From Pseudomonadota bacterium (GTDB taxonomy: Bacteria; Pseudomonadota; Alphaproteobacteria; Sphingomonadales; Sphingomonadaceae): a stretch of DNA of 40,532 nt. The translations under genes were made by a program, and so were the position numbers. Numbering within the stretch: the first letter of the stretch is position 1; the number at the start of each line of letters is the position of its first letter. The notes below the pieces were generated by a model. That model was not told where the DNA came from. It worked only from the letters and a program-made list of their open reading frames with translations, and ran no database searches. Positions 7,542 to 15,322 of the stretch are shown piece after piece. The stretch lies in NCBI GenBank assembly GCA_023400405.1, contig JAEXFD010000029.1, positions 1 to 40,532 of the forward strand. The letters run 5' to 3'.

Positions 7542-8306
7542 CTAGAACAAGAGCCGCTGGGCGGGCGCATCCCGGCCGACCGGCGCGCCCCCAAGCCTGC
7601 GCGCATATTCGGTCTGCGCCGTAAAACGGATGTCTTCGTCGCGATCGGTGAGGAAGCCGGCGAGCGAATCCTCGTCGATTTCGCTCCATTCCTTGCCGCG
7701 ATCGGGGCCGTAACGCACGCGCGGCAGCAGCCCCGGCTGCTTCGACCATTCGATCAGCTGCGCGAGGCTCGCCTCGTTGAGCATGTCGCGCAGGTGATGC
7801 GCCGTCACATACGCATCGGGAAAGGCCCGATGCGCGGGGAGCCCGCGCTCGTGGACCATGCCTTCGGGCCGGCGCCAATAGCGCAACATTTGGTTGGAAA
7901 AGCCCGGGCTGTCCGGCCAGAGCCGCAGCGCGCATTTCCAGGTGCAGATCCAGTCGGCGCCGCGGGTGAGCGCCGGCGTGCAAAATTGCTCCTCGAACGT
8001 CGCGCGATGCGCGGCGAGCGCGGCGCGGCGCGGCCAGGGATCGAGGATCGGGCGGGCGACATCATGCCACCAGGGCGCGTCCGCGACGTCCTCGTCGCGG
8101 ATATGGTGGATCGCCATGGTCAGCGGCGGGATCGGCCGGCCCGGATTGACCATGCGCTGCCCGCCCTCGCCTTCGAGTTCCCAACGCCCATCGGGCTGCA
8201 GCGCCACGTCCTGCCAGCCGATCTCCACTACGGCGTGCGCGGGCGGGCGGTCGCCGGTGGTCTCGAGATCGATGACGCGAATGATCGAAGGAGGAGGCGA
8301 CGCCAT
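7542..8306 (-). CDS. 3'-5' exonuclease, ExoX-like (DnaQ superfamily)
   Basis: A 254-residue DEDDh exonuclease. Exo I is DLETTG with D13 and E15, and Exo III is HRAFPDA with H159 and D164. The middle segment WICTWKCALRLWP and the AMAIHHIRDEDVADAPW stretch resemble E. coli exodeoxyribonuclease X. The C-terminal VRYGPDRGKEWSEI region resembles the small FGKxxG-type tail found after ExoX domains. The Exo II block reads AHRATFEEQF, where the usual N-x-x-F-D is replaced, so the expected aspartate is glutamate (E105). The likely role is single-strand DNA trimming in repair. The gene is divergent from clpS across 177 bases. Confidence 0.88.
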   Translation of the reverse strand: MASPPPSIIRVIDLETTGDRPPAHAVVEIGWQDVALQPDGRWELEGEGGQRMVNPGRPIPPLTMAIHHIRDEDVADAPWWHDVARPILDPWPRRAALAAHRATFEEQFCTPALTRGADWICTWKCALRLWPDSPGFSNQMLRYWRRPEGMVHERGLPAHRAFPDAYVTAHHLRDMLNEASLAQLIEWSKQPGLLPRVRYGPDRGKEWSEIDEDSLAGFLTDRDEDIRFTAQTEYARRLGGAPVGRDAPAQRLLF

Positions 8307-8388
8307 GGAGCCGATGTGGGGGCTGGCGGGGGGAAATGCGAGTCGAAAGCGCGGGTACTCGTTTAGCGGGCGGTTCGTCCTCTCTGGA

Positions 8389-8446
8389 CGGTTAACCGGT
8401 TTGGGCGTGACTCAGCCTTGCCCTTGCCCCCGCGAATCCATATTTT
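8389..8446 (+). promoter_or_regulatory. Predicted clpS promoter with upstream palindrome
   Basis: TTGCCC (8418-8423) and TATTTT (8441-8446) are separated by 17 bases, a sigma-70-like arrangement that would start transcription near 8453, about 30 bases before the clpS ATG. A perfect 10-base palindrome CGGTTAACCG (8389-8398) is centred near -60, a common activator position. It also lies in the leader/promoter region of the divergent exonuclease gene. Both are read from sequence only. Confidence 0.45.
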
Positions 8447-8483
8447 CACGGGTGTGACAAATCCCGTGCAATTCAACATCCGT

Positions 8484-8813
8484 ATGGCCGAGGACGGCGA
8501 CGACGACCGGGGCAACGATCCTTCGGTCGGACTTGCCACTCGCACCCGCACGCGCACCAAGAAGCCGACGCCGTATCGGGTGTTGATGCTCAACGACGAT
8601 TATACGCCGATGGAATTCGTCGTGCTGGTACTCCAACGCTTCTTCCGCATGAACATGGAGGAGGCGACGCGGGTGATGCTCCACGTCCACCAGCGCGGCG
8701 TCGGAGTTTGCGGCGTGTTCAGCTATGAAGTCGCCGAGACCAAGGTCAGCCAGGTCATCGATTTCGCACGGCAGAACCAGCATCCGCTCCAATGCACGCT
8801 GGAAAAGGCCTGA
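8484..8813 (+). CDS. clpS: ATP-dependent Clp protease adaptor ClpS
   Basis: A 109-residue N-end-rule adaptor that binds the ClpA N-domain and delivers proteins with bulky N-terminal residues to ClpAP. After an acidic, flexible N-terminus (MAEDGDDDRGN, then Arg/Thr-rich), the core begins at PTPYRVLMLNDDYTPMEFVV, which carries the N-D-D-Y/F substrate-pocket residues. Then come LVLQRFFRMNMEEATRVML, HVHQRGVGVCGVFSYEVAE and the C-terminal ENQHPLQCTLEKA-like end. The ATG at 8484 fits the predicted promoter and family length; in-frame GTG at 8454 and TTG at 8418 are less likely. A GC-rich hairpin (8807-8824) spans the stop codon but has no T-run. Confidence 0.95.
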   Translation: MAEDGDDDRGNDPSVGLATRTRTRTKKPTPYRVLMLNDDYTPMEFVVLVLQRFFRMNMEEATRVMLHVHQRGVGVCGVFSYEVAETKVSQVIDFARQNQHPLQCTLEKA

Positions 8814-8900
8814 CGCCGCAGGCCGTCTGCCGGCAAATGCAATTTGCTAGGCATTTTCCCGGACATCCCTGTTCGCGCGCGCCGCGCTACAATTGGCGCA

Positions 8901-8930
8901 ATTCCTGAAACCGGGGGGTTGGGCAGGAAT
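8901..8930. repeat. Inverted repeat in the clpS-crp intergenic space
   Basis: ATTCCTG (8901-8907) pairs exactly with CAGGAAT (8924-8930), and inside it AACC pairs with GGTT around a G-run. It lies between two convergent genes. There is no T-tract on either side, so it is not a standard intrinsic terminator, though it could aid termination or 3'-end protection. Confidence 0.35.
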
Positions 8931-8977
8931 CGGGGCCGGGTGGCGCGGGTTGTCGCCGCCGACGCTCGGCCCTGCCT

Positions 8978-9712
8978 TCAATTCGCGCTGGGCAGCCAGC
9001 TGAGGTCGAGGCCTTGGTAGCGATTGACGTAGTTGGCCGCACGGGCGAGCGCGCGTTCGTCGAGCAGCGTGACGCGCCCCGATTCGCGCGAGATCAGGCC
9101 CTCTTCCTCCAACTGTCGCAGCATGCGATTGACGTGAACGGCGGTCAGCCCCGTCGCGTCGCCCACTTCCTCCTGCGTCAGCCCGAGCGCGAACACATTG
9201 GCGACGCTCTTGTCGGTAGCACGAAGCCGATTGCGCAATTCAAGCAGCAACGCCGCGACGCGTGCCTTGGCGCTGGTCCGTCCCAGGGCCGCCAGCCGGT
9301 CGGTCAGCGCGACTCGCTCGATCTGCGAGTAAACCAGAACCAGCGCCGAGAGCCGCGGATGCGCGACCATCATTTCGGAGAGCGCCGCCCGATCGAACGG
9401 GCAGAGCACGCAGTCCGAAAGGGCGGCCAGCGTTTCGGGGGCTTCGCGGTAGATCGCGCTGGAGATGCCGAGCAGGTCGCCGGGGAAGTGAAAACGCAGG
9501 ATCTGCCGGCTGCCGTCGTCGAGCAGCACATAGCTCATCATGACGCCCTTGCGGAGCACGAACAGGTCGCCGCACGCCTCGTTCTCGCGCTGAATCACCG
9601 CCCCGCGCCGAACCTGGCGCTGACGTATTTCGAGCTTTTCAAGGGCCGCGGTTTCGGTCTGGGTCAGATCGACCAGCTCACTCAACACGTCGGCGAAACA
9701 ACTACCGGACAC
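8978..9712 (-). CDS. Crp/Fnr family transcriptional regulator
   Basis: An N-terminal cyclic-nucleotide-binding fold contains RRGAVIQRENEACGDLFVLR, GSRQILRFHFPGDLLGISS and CPFDRAAL. A dimer helix follows, then a winged helix with LTQEEVGDATGLTAVHVNRM as the helix-turn-helix. The frame can start at ATG 9766 (262 residues), but GTG 9712 has a GGGGGAAG sequence about 8 bases upstream and removes an atypical N-terminal extension, so 244 residues is preferred. The Fnr iron-sulfur cysteine spacing is absent and the full cAMP phosphate cassette is not evident; the effector may be neither. It is divergent from murA, with only 69 to 123 bases between starts. Confidence 0.9.
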   Translation of the reverse strand: MSGSCFADVLSELVDLTQTETAALEKLEIRQRQVRRGAVIQRENEACGDLFVLRKGVMMSYVLLDDGSRQILRFHFPGDLLGISSAIYREAPETLAALSDCVLCPFDRAALSEMMVAHPRLSALVLVYSQIERVALTDRLAALGRTSAKARVAALLLELRNRLRATDKSVANVFALGLTQEEVGDATGLTAVHVNRMLRQLEEEGLISRESGRVTLLDERALARAANYVNRYQGLDLSWLPSAN

Positions 9713-9835
9713 GCTTTTTGCTTCCCCCCACGCGCCGTGCAAAGCAGCGCGGTGGAATCGGTGCATTAAAGTCGATCAAGCGCTGTAAAATCGGCTCACC
9801 CTTGCGTGCGCCCGAGCAAGCACTAGAAGCCCGGC

Positions 9836-11119
9836 ATGGACCGTATTCTCATCCGCGGCGGCAACCGCCTATTAGGTAAAGTTCCGGTGTCGGGGGCGAA
9901 GAATGCGGCCTTGACGCTGATGCCCTGCGCGCTGCTTACCGACGAGCCGCTGACGCTGCGCAACCTGCCGCGGCTCGCCGATGTCGACAGCTTCGGCCAT
10001 CTGCTCAACGAACTCGGCGCCTCCACTTCGATCGAGGGCACGCGGCCCAACGACTTCGGCCGGGTGATGACGGTGCGGGCCGGCAATCTTAGCGCTACGG
10101 TCGCGCCCTATGATATCGTCCGCAAGATGCGGGCCTCGATCCTGGTGCTCGGCCCGTTGCTCGGCCGCGCCGGCGAGGCGACGGTGTCGCTGCCCGGCGG
10201 CTGCGCGATCGGCAACCGGCCGATCGACCTGCACCTGAAGGCACTCGAGGCGATGGGCGCGGAGATCGAGCTCGCCGCGGGCTATGTGAAGGCCAGCGCC
10301 CCGGGTGGCCGGCTTGCCGGCGGACGGTACAGCTTCCCGGTCGTCTCGGTCGGCGCGACCGAGAATGCGCTGATGGCCGCGGCAACCGCGCGCGGCACCA
10401 CCGTGCTCGAAAACGCCGCGCGCGAGCCCGAGATCGTCGACCTGTGCAACCTGCTCGTCGCGATGGGCGCGCAGATCCACGGCATCGGTACTGAGCGGCT
10501 CGAGATCCAAGGCGTCGATCGGCTGCACGGCGCGACCTATGCGGTGATGCCCGATCGCATAGAGGCGGGGAGCTATGCCTGCGCCGCGGCGATCACCGGC
10601 GGCGATATCGAACTCCTCGGCGCCGAGGCGAGCGACATGCGCGCGACGCTCGACGCGCTGGTCCAGGCCGGCGTCACGGTAGAGGAGACGAAGGGTGCGA
10701 TCCGCATCGCCGCGGAAGGCCCGCTCAAGCCGCTGACGCTGTCGACCGCGCCGTTCCCCGGCTTTGCGACCGACATGCAGGCCCAGTTCATGGCAATGCA
10801 GTGCATGGCCGAGGGGGCGAGCGTGTTCACCGAGACGATCTTCGAGAACCGCTACATGCACGTGCCCGAACTCGCCCGGATGGGGGCGCATATCGACGTG
10901 CGCGGGCGCACCGCCGTCGTTCACGGCCCGGCCAAGCTGGTCGGTGCCCAAGTGATGGCCACAGACCTGCGCGCGTCGATGAGCCTGATCCTCGCCGGCC
11001 TCGCCGCCGAGGGTGAAACGCAAGTCAACCGCGTCTACCACCTCGATCGCGGCTATGAGCGGCTCGAGGAGAAGCTCCAGGCCGTCGGCGCCGATATCGA
11101 GCGGGTGGGCGACGGCTAG
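9836..11119 (+). CDS. murA: UDP-N-acetylglucosamine 1-carboxyvinyltransferase
   Basis: A 427-residue enzyme that transfers enolpyruvate from PEP to UDP-GlcNAc, the first committed step of peptidoglycan synthesis. The start MDRILIRGGNRLLGKVPVSG and K22-N23 in SGAKNAAL are the family signature. The fosfomycin-sensitive catalytic cysteine is present as C123 in PGGCAIGNRP. The GFATDMQAQF segment (substrate-binding Asp) and the C-terminal RVYHLDRGYERLEEKL are also typical. It is cytoplasmic. The gene ends convergently with a GH92 gene: the two stop codons share the palindromic CTAG at 11116-11119, so transcription past either end runs antisense into the other. Confidence 0.97.
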   Translation: MDRILIRGGNRLLGKVPVSGAKNAALTLMPCALLTDEPLTLRNLPRLADVDSFGHLLNELGASTSIEGTRPNDFGRVMTVRAGNLSATVAPYDIVRKMRASILVLGPLLGRAGEATVSLPGGCAIGNRPIDLHLKALEAMGAEIELAAGYVKASAPGGRLAGGRYSFPVVSVGATENALMAAATARGTTVLENAAREPEIVDLCNLLVAMGAQIHGIGTERLEIQGVDRLHGATYAVMPDRIEAGSYACAAAITGGDIELLGAEASDMRATLDALVQAGVTVEETKGAIRIAAEGPLKPLTLSTAPFPGFATDMQAQFMAMQCMAEGASVFTETIFENRYMHVPELARMGAHIDVRGRTAVVHGPAKLVGAQVMATDLRASMSLILAGLAAEGETQVNRVYHLDRGYERLEEKLQAVGADIERVGDG

Positions 11120-13416
11120 GGCCGCGCCGTGCTCATCGAATAGGGCCGCGCCGTCTTGCCGGTCGCCCAGCTCCGGTCCGGCACCGCCTGCATCGTGAAG
11201 TGCAGCTCACTGCCCGCGACGATCTCCTCGTGGCGAAGATATCCGCGCGCCAGCGGACGCCCATTGAGCGTCACCTTGCCGACATAGCGATTGGCATCCG
11301 ACAGCCCCTCCGCCACCACCGTGAAGCGCCTGCCGTTGGGCAGGTTCAGCACCGCGCGATCCACGAACGGCCGGCCGATGACATATTGGTTCGATCCCGG
11401 CGCGACCGGATAGAAGCCGAGCGCGGTAAACACCAGCCAGGCCGACATCTGGCCGAGATCGTCATTGCCGGCGAGCCCGTCGGGCGTCGGCCTGTACTGG
11501 CTCTCGACGATCTGCTTCAGCCGCTCCTGCGTCCGCCAGGGCTGGCCGGCATAATTGTAGAGATAGGCGACGTGGTGGCTCGGCTCGTTGCCATGGATGT
11601 ACTGGCCGATCAGCCCGGCAATGTCCTCGGCATGGCTGTAATCGAGCTTCGAATTGTCGAAGTCGAACATCGCATCGAGCTTCTTCACTGCCGCTGCGTC
11701 GCCGCCCAGCAGCGCGAACATGCCGGCCTGATCCTGCGGCACGAACCACGAATATTGCCAGGCATTGCCCTCGGTATAGTCCGATCCATAGTTGATCGCA
11801 GTCGGATCGAACGGCGTGCGATAGCTGCCGTCGCTCTTGCGGGCGCGCAGGAAGCCGGTCCTGGCATCGAAGCTGTTGCGCCAATTGCCCGCCCGCTTCT
11901 CGAACGCCGCGGCGATATCCGCCTCGCCCATCGCTCGCGCCATCCGCGCGATCGTCCAGTCGTCATAGGCATATTCGACCGTCTTGGACGCCGCCTCGGG
12001 CTCCTGGTCGATCGGCACATAGCCGAGCTTCATATAGTGATCGAGCCCGCCATAGGGGCCATAGGTCGCACTCTTCACCATCGCATCGAGCGCCGCCTGC
12101 GCATCGAAGCCGCGCACGCCCTTGAGATAGGCATCGGCAATCACCGGCACGGCATGATAGCCGATCATCGTCCAGGTTTCGCGCCCATGGAACTGCCAGA
12201 CCGGCAGGATGCCGAAAGGGCTGACCTGTTGGCTGGCGATCAGCGAATTGACGAAATCGGCATTTCTCTTCTCGCTCTGCGTGAGCAGCAGCAGCGGATG
12301 CTCGGCGCGGAACGTGTCCCACAGCGAAAAGGTCGAGTGGAAGGTGAAGCCCTTCGCAGCATGGACCTGGTCGTCGGGCCCGCGCCAGCGCCCATCGGCG
12401 TCGGAAAAGACGCTCGGCGCCATGAAGCTGTGATAGAGCGCGGTCGCCACCGTCGTCTTCATCGCGGCCGGCGCCTCGATCTCGACCGCGCCCAGCGCCT
12501 TTTCCCAAGCTTTGCGCGTGCCCGCGCGGATCGCGTCGAAATCGCCGCGTTCGCTGTCGAGATTGGCGATCGCCCCGTCCTCATCGACCGCCGAGATCGC
12601 CACCTTCACTTCGAGCGCACGATCGAGTGCGCCGAAATCGAGCCGCGCGACGAGTGAGCGCCCTGCAAGCTGCTGGGCGTCATCGGCGCCCCGGCTCGGC
12701 CCCTGGAAGCCCTTATATTCGACCTTCTCCTCGCGATCGAAAAAGCCATGTCCGATCAGCGGCGCATTGGGCCGGATCGCGAAATAGAGCTTGCGCGCCG
12801 GCGCCCAACCGCGCGTCTCGCGCATGCCGGTGATCGTGCCGTCCGCCCGGATGCGGATCGACGACCACAGGGTCTTGCCCGGATAATTGTAGAGCGAGCT
12901 GCGCAGATCGAGCAGCAGGTGCGCCGCCTTGCTCGCCGGAAAGGCATAGCGCTGCACGCCGACGCGCGTCCCCGCGGTCATCTCGGCGCGTACTCCAGGC
13001 TTGGCGAGCGTCACGGCATAATAGCCTGGCTGGGCCTGCTCGGTCGCATGATCGAAGGGCGAACGATAGCCGTCGGGCTCGAGCGCCACGGCATCGCCCG
13101 CGACTGGCTGGATCAGGAAGTCGCCCAGGTCCGAATGCCCCGCGCCCGAGAAATGGGTCATCGAGAAGCCCTGGATCGTCGGATCCTCATAGCGATAGCC
13201 GGCGGCATGGCTGTAGCATTTGCGGATCACGCAGGTCGTGTCGGTGTCCGGGCTCAATTGGATCATCCCGAACGGCGCGACCGCCCCAGGGAAAGTGTGA
13301 CCCTCGCCGCCGGTGCCGATCATCGGATCGACCGATTCGTAGGTGGTCTGCGCAGCGATCGGCGCGGCGGCGAGCGCGATCAGGGCTAGGGTTGCGAGGC
13401 GGAGGGGTGCAATCAT
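11116..13416 (-). CDS. GH92 family alpha-mannosidase, secreted
   Basis: A 766-residue exported glycoside hydrolase. The signal peptide (about 1-22, APIAAQ) is followed by VDPMIGTGGEGHTFPGAVAP, the usual GH92 N-terminal domain start. The catalytic (alpha/alpha)6 region shows FHSTFSLWDTFRAEHPL, PVWQFHGRETWTMIGYHAVP, GNAWQYSWFVPQDQAG and GNEPSHHVAYLYNYAGQPW, then GLAGNDDLGQMSAWLVF. GH92 enzymes are calcium-dependent exo-acting alpha-mannosidases, usually alpha-1,2, that invert configuration; exact linkage cannot be read here. It probably acts in the periplasm on mannose-containing glycans. No sugar-uptake genes are next to it, so it is not in an obvious utilisation locus. Confidence 0.93.
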   Translation of the reverse strand: MIAPLRLATLALIALAAAPIAAQTTYESVDPMIGTGGEGHTFPGAVAPFGMIQLSPDTDTTCVIRKCYSHAAGYRYEDPTIQGFSMTHFSGAGHSDLGDFLIQPVAGDAVALEPDGYRSPFDHATEQAQPGYYAVTLAKPGVRAEMTAGTRVGVQRYAFPASKAAHLLLDLRSSLYNYPGKTLWSSIRIRADGTITGMRETRGWAPARKLYFAIRPNAPLIGHGFFDREEKVEYKGFQGPSRGADDAQQLAGRSLVARLDFGALDRALEVKVAISAVDEDGAIANLDSERGDFDAIRAGTRKAWEKALGAVEIEAPAAMKTTVATALYHSFMAPSVFSDADGRWRGPDDQVHAAKGFTFHSTFSLWDTFRAEHPLLLLTQSEKRNADFVNSLIASQQVSPFGILPVWQFHGRETWTMIGYHAVPVIADAYLKGVRGFDAQAALDAMVKSATYGPYGGLDHYMKLGYVPIDQEPEAASKTVEYAYDDWTIARMARAMGEADIAAAFEKRAGNWRNSFDARTGFLRARKSDGSYRTPFDPTAINYGSDYTEGNAWQYSWFVPQDQAGMFALLGGDAAAVKKLDAMFDFDNSKLDYSHAEDIAGLIGQYIHGNEPSHHVAYLYNYAGQPWRTQERLKQIVESQYRPTPDGLAGNDDLGQMSAWLVFTALGFYPVAPGSNQYVIGRPFVDRAVLNLPNGRRFTVVAEGLSDANRYVGKVTLNGRPLARGYLRHEEIVAGSELHFTMQAVPDRSWATGKTARPYSMSTARP

Positions 13417-13659
13417 GATGCTAGCCTAAGGCCCCCCAACGGCATCGCAAGGGCGGGAGCACTGGTCGTTTGCCCTAATCGCCCAACCTCCTTCATCGGC
13501 ACCCCGGACTTTGTTCCAGGGGCAGCCTACCCGCACCGGCTGAACTGGCCGTAGACTGATAAATGCGGCCCGTCGGCTACGCTCCCGTTGCGGCCGTTGC
13601 TGAAACGTACGAAGTTGATCTTATGCTCGTGTAGACCTGGTTTTTCCGGGAGACTCTCG

Positions 13660-14205
13660 ATGTTCCGCTTCATAGCTGTCGTCGCCCTTTTCGCAGCCCC
13701 CTCCTCAGTAGGCGAGAGTGCAACTTCTCCCGACGGACGATGGCGCGCGGAGATCCGCGTGGAGCGACAAGCCACAACGGAACGAGGGGGATCAAGCGCG
13801 GTATGGCTGATCGACACGCGCACCGGCAAGCATCGCAAGCTCTACGTCGGCCCAGTCTTTCGAGGGAGCTTCTGGGGCCCCCGCTGGTCGCCCGACCAGC
13901 GAATCGTCTATTTTAGTAAGCTCGAATCCGAGACTTCAGCGGGCACGCACCAGATCAATGTGCGCACCGGCGAGCAAAAACTCGTGTTCGACGGCGGGCT
14001 GATGAGGGTAATGCGAACGGGTCCATATCGCGGCTATCTGCTCGCCCAGCCGCATCGCTATCGGGAAGCTGGCGGGTCGTATAACCCGATCGTTCTCGTG
14101 CGACAGGACGGCAAGGAAATCCTCACCGTGCCGGGCAGCGACGAGGACGACGGCGCTCGCTCGCTGGGTCGCTGGTTGCTCGCGAAGGGCTGGGCCGCAT
14201 CCTAA
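13660..14205 (+). CDS. Secreted beta-propeller-like (PD40/TolB-type) hypothetical protein
   Basis: Starts at ATG 13660 with CGGGAG 6 to 11 bases upstream, giving 181 residues. A signal peptide (MFRFIAVVALFAAPSSVGES) suggests export. The remainder contains two blade-like repeats with S-P-D-x-R/x-W motifs: TSPDGRWRAEIRVE and RWSPDQRIVYFSK, plus turn motifs IDTRTGKHRKLYV and NVRTGEQKLVF. This matches partial PD40/WD40-like blades, but there are only two to three, too few for a closed propeller, so it may be truncated or a stand-alone small domain. It is flanked by the sparsest DNA of the window. No recognised function. Confidence 0.65.
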   Translation: MFRFIAVVALFAAPSSVGESATSPDGRWRAEIRVERQATTERGGSSAVWLIDTRTGKHRKLYVGPVFRGSFWGPRWSPDQRIVYFSKLESETSAGTHQINVRTGEQKLVFDGGLMRVMRTGPYRGYLLAQPHRYREAGGSYNPIVLVRQDGKEILTVPGSDEDDGARSLGRWLLAKGWAAS

Positions 14206-14470
14206 GTGTTCGGAGTCCAACAGCATCAGCCAGTGACGAAAGCTCACAACGCGAAATTATGGTGCTTGGTAAGCTCCGATACATCTGACATGCGAGTTTT
14301 ACCGACGGCAGCTAACAACGCATTGCCGGACGTTCAGCCTCAGCGCCGAAGGCGGCCATTTATGGGTTCATACCCTGGCGCTTCTTGTCCATCGCTTGCT
14401 TTTCCGCTGGACCCCGAAACAAGTCCGAAGTTACCCCTTCCAAGGGCTGTCCGCCCGATGCCGGTCCGCC
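14206..14470. other. Gene-free interval, longest in window
   Basis: Between the secreted propeller-like gene and the ABC permease (convergent ends). It is less GC-rich than its surroundings, especially 14230-14330. I see no open frame with coding character, no T-tract terminator and no repeat. It may hold decayed sequence from a past insertion, but nothing identifiable remains. Confidence 0.5.
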
Positions 14471-15322
14471 CTAATTCAAATCCTGCCGCAGGAACCGGGC
14501 TTGCGTCACTGCCGCCGCCGCCAGCGTCCACCCGAGCACCATGGCGAGCGAGGTGCCCCAAGGCATCGACAGCGTCGCGCCCGGGCCCAGCGGCAGCACC
14601 AGGCCTTCGCCTCCGCTGGCTAAGTGGGCTAGGTTCGCCATGGGATAGAGCGGCAGGAATTCGAGCGCGGCCTTGGTCAGCGCCGGCGCATGGGCATAGG
14701 CGAGGACGCCGAGCAGCGGCAGCAGCCCTTCGAGCACCACGATCGCGATCGAGAGGATCACGGTCGCCAGGATCGATTGGGTCAGGATCGCGAACATGCC
14801 GGCAAAGGCGATGGTGAAGGCCATCGAGAGCAGGGTGTAGCCCGCCGCCTGCGCATGCGCCTCGAGGATCGCGCCCAGCGTCACGCCCGCCGGGATCGGC
14901 TGGCCCTGGAAGGATTGCAGCCAATCGGCAGCCAGTCCGATCAGCGACGCGGCGATCATCGCGATCAGCATGAAGGCCAGCGTCACCGCCCATTTCGCCG
15001 CGATCAATTGCCAGCGCGCCCGCGCGGGGATGATCAGCTTCCAGGTGTTCCAGCCATATTCGCCTGCGAACGCCACCGCCGCGAAGCCGGCAATCAGGAA
15101 TCGCCCCGGCCCCGATCGCGGCACGTTCCACAACACCGTGGTATCGTGGATCCAGCGCGCGGCCTCACCGGGCACCTTGGCCGCATGGGGGCCCGTCGCC
15201 AGGCCATAGAGCAGCACGCCCGCGGCCAGCAGCGTGATGCCGATCGGATAGATCCATACCATCAGCCAGGTGGCGCGATGGCGGCGCAGCTTCAGCGCCT
15301 CGGCGCGGATCGCATCAAGCAT
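14471..15322 (-). CDS. ABC-2 type transporter permease
   Basis: A 283-residue integral membrane subunit. An N-terminal cytoplasmic helix (MLDAIRAEALKLRRHRATW) precedes about six hydrophobic helices, roughly at 20-43, 72-84, 105-125, 148-170, 172-200 and 245-262. ATG 15322 is preferred to ATG 15328 because GAGGG lies exactly 6 bases upstream of it and would abut the other. The start lies inside the 3' end of the ATPase gene (stop at 15315), so the two subunits are coupled. The KLxRHRxxW start and GEYxWNTWK motif are typical of permeases of the BcrB/NatB-like class. The exported substrate is unknown. Confidence 0.86.
   Translation of the reverse strand: MLDAIRAEALKLRRHRATWLMVWIYPIGITLLAAGVLLYGLATGPHAAKVPGEAARWIHDTTVLWNVPRSGPGRFLIAGFAAVAFAGEYGWNTWKLIIPARARWQLIAAKWAVTLAFMLIAMIAASLIGLAADWLQSFQGQPIPAGVTLGAILEAHAQAAGYTLLSMAFTIAFAGMFAILTQSILATVILSIAIVVLEGLLPLLGVLAYAHAPALTKAALEFLPLYPMANLAHLASGGEGLVLPLGPGATLSMPWGTSLAMVLGWTLAAAAVTQARFLRQDLN

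Noticed and set aside
14471..14500. TTCAAATCC resembling a tRNA T-loop
   Set aside because: It is the coding end of the ABC permease on the minus strand (R-Q-D-L-N-stop), and no cloverleaf or acceptor stem is found.
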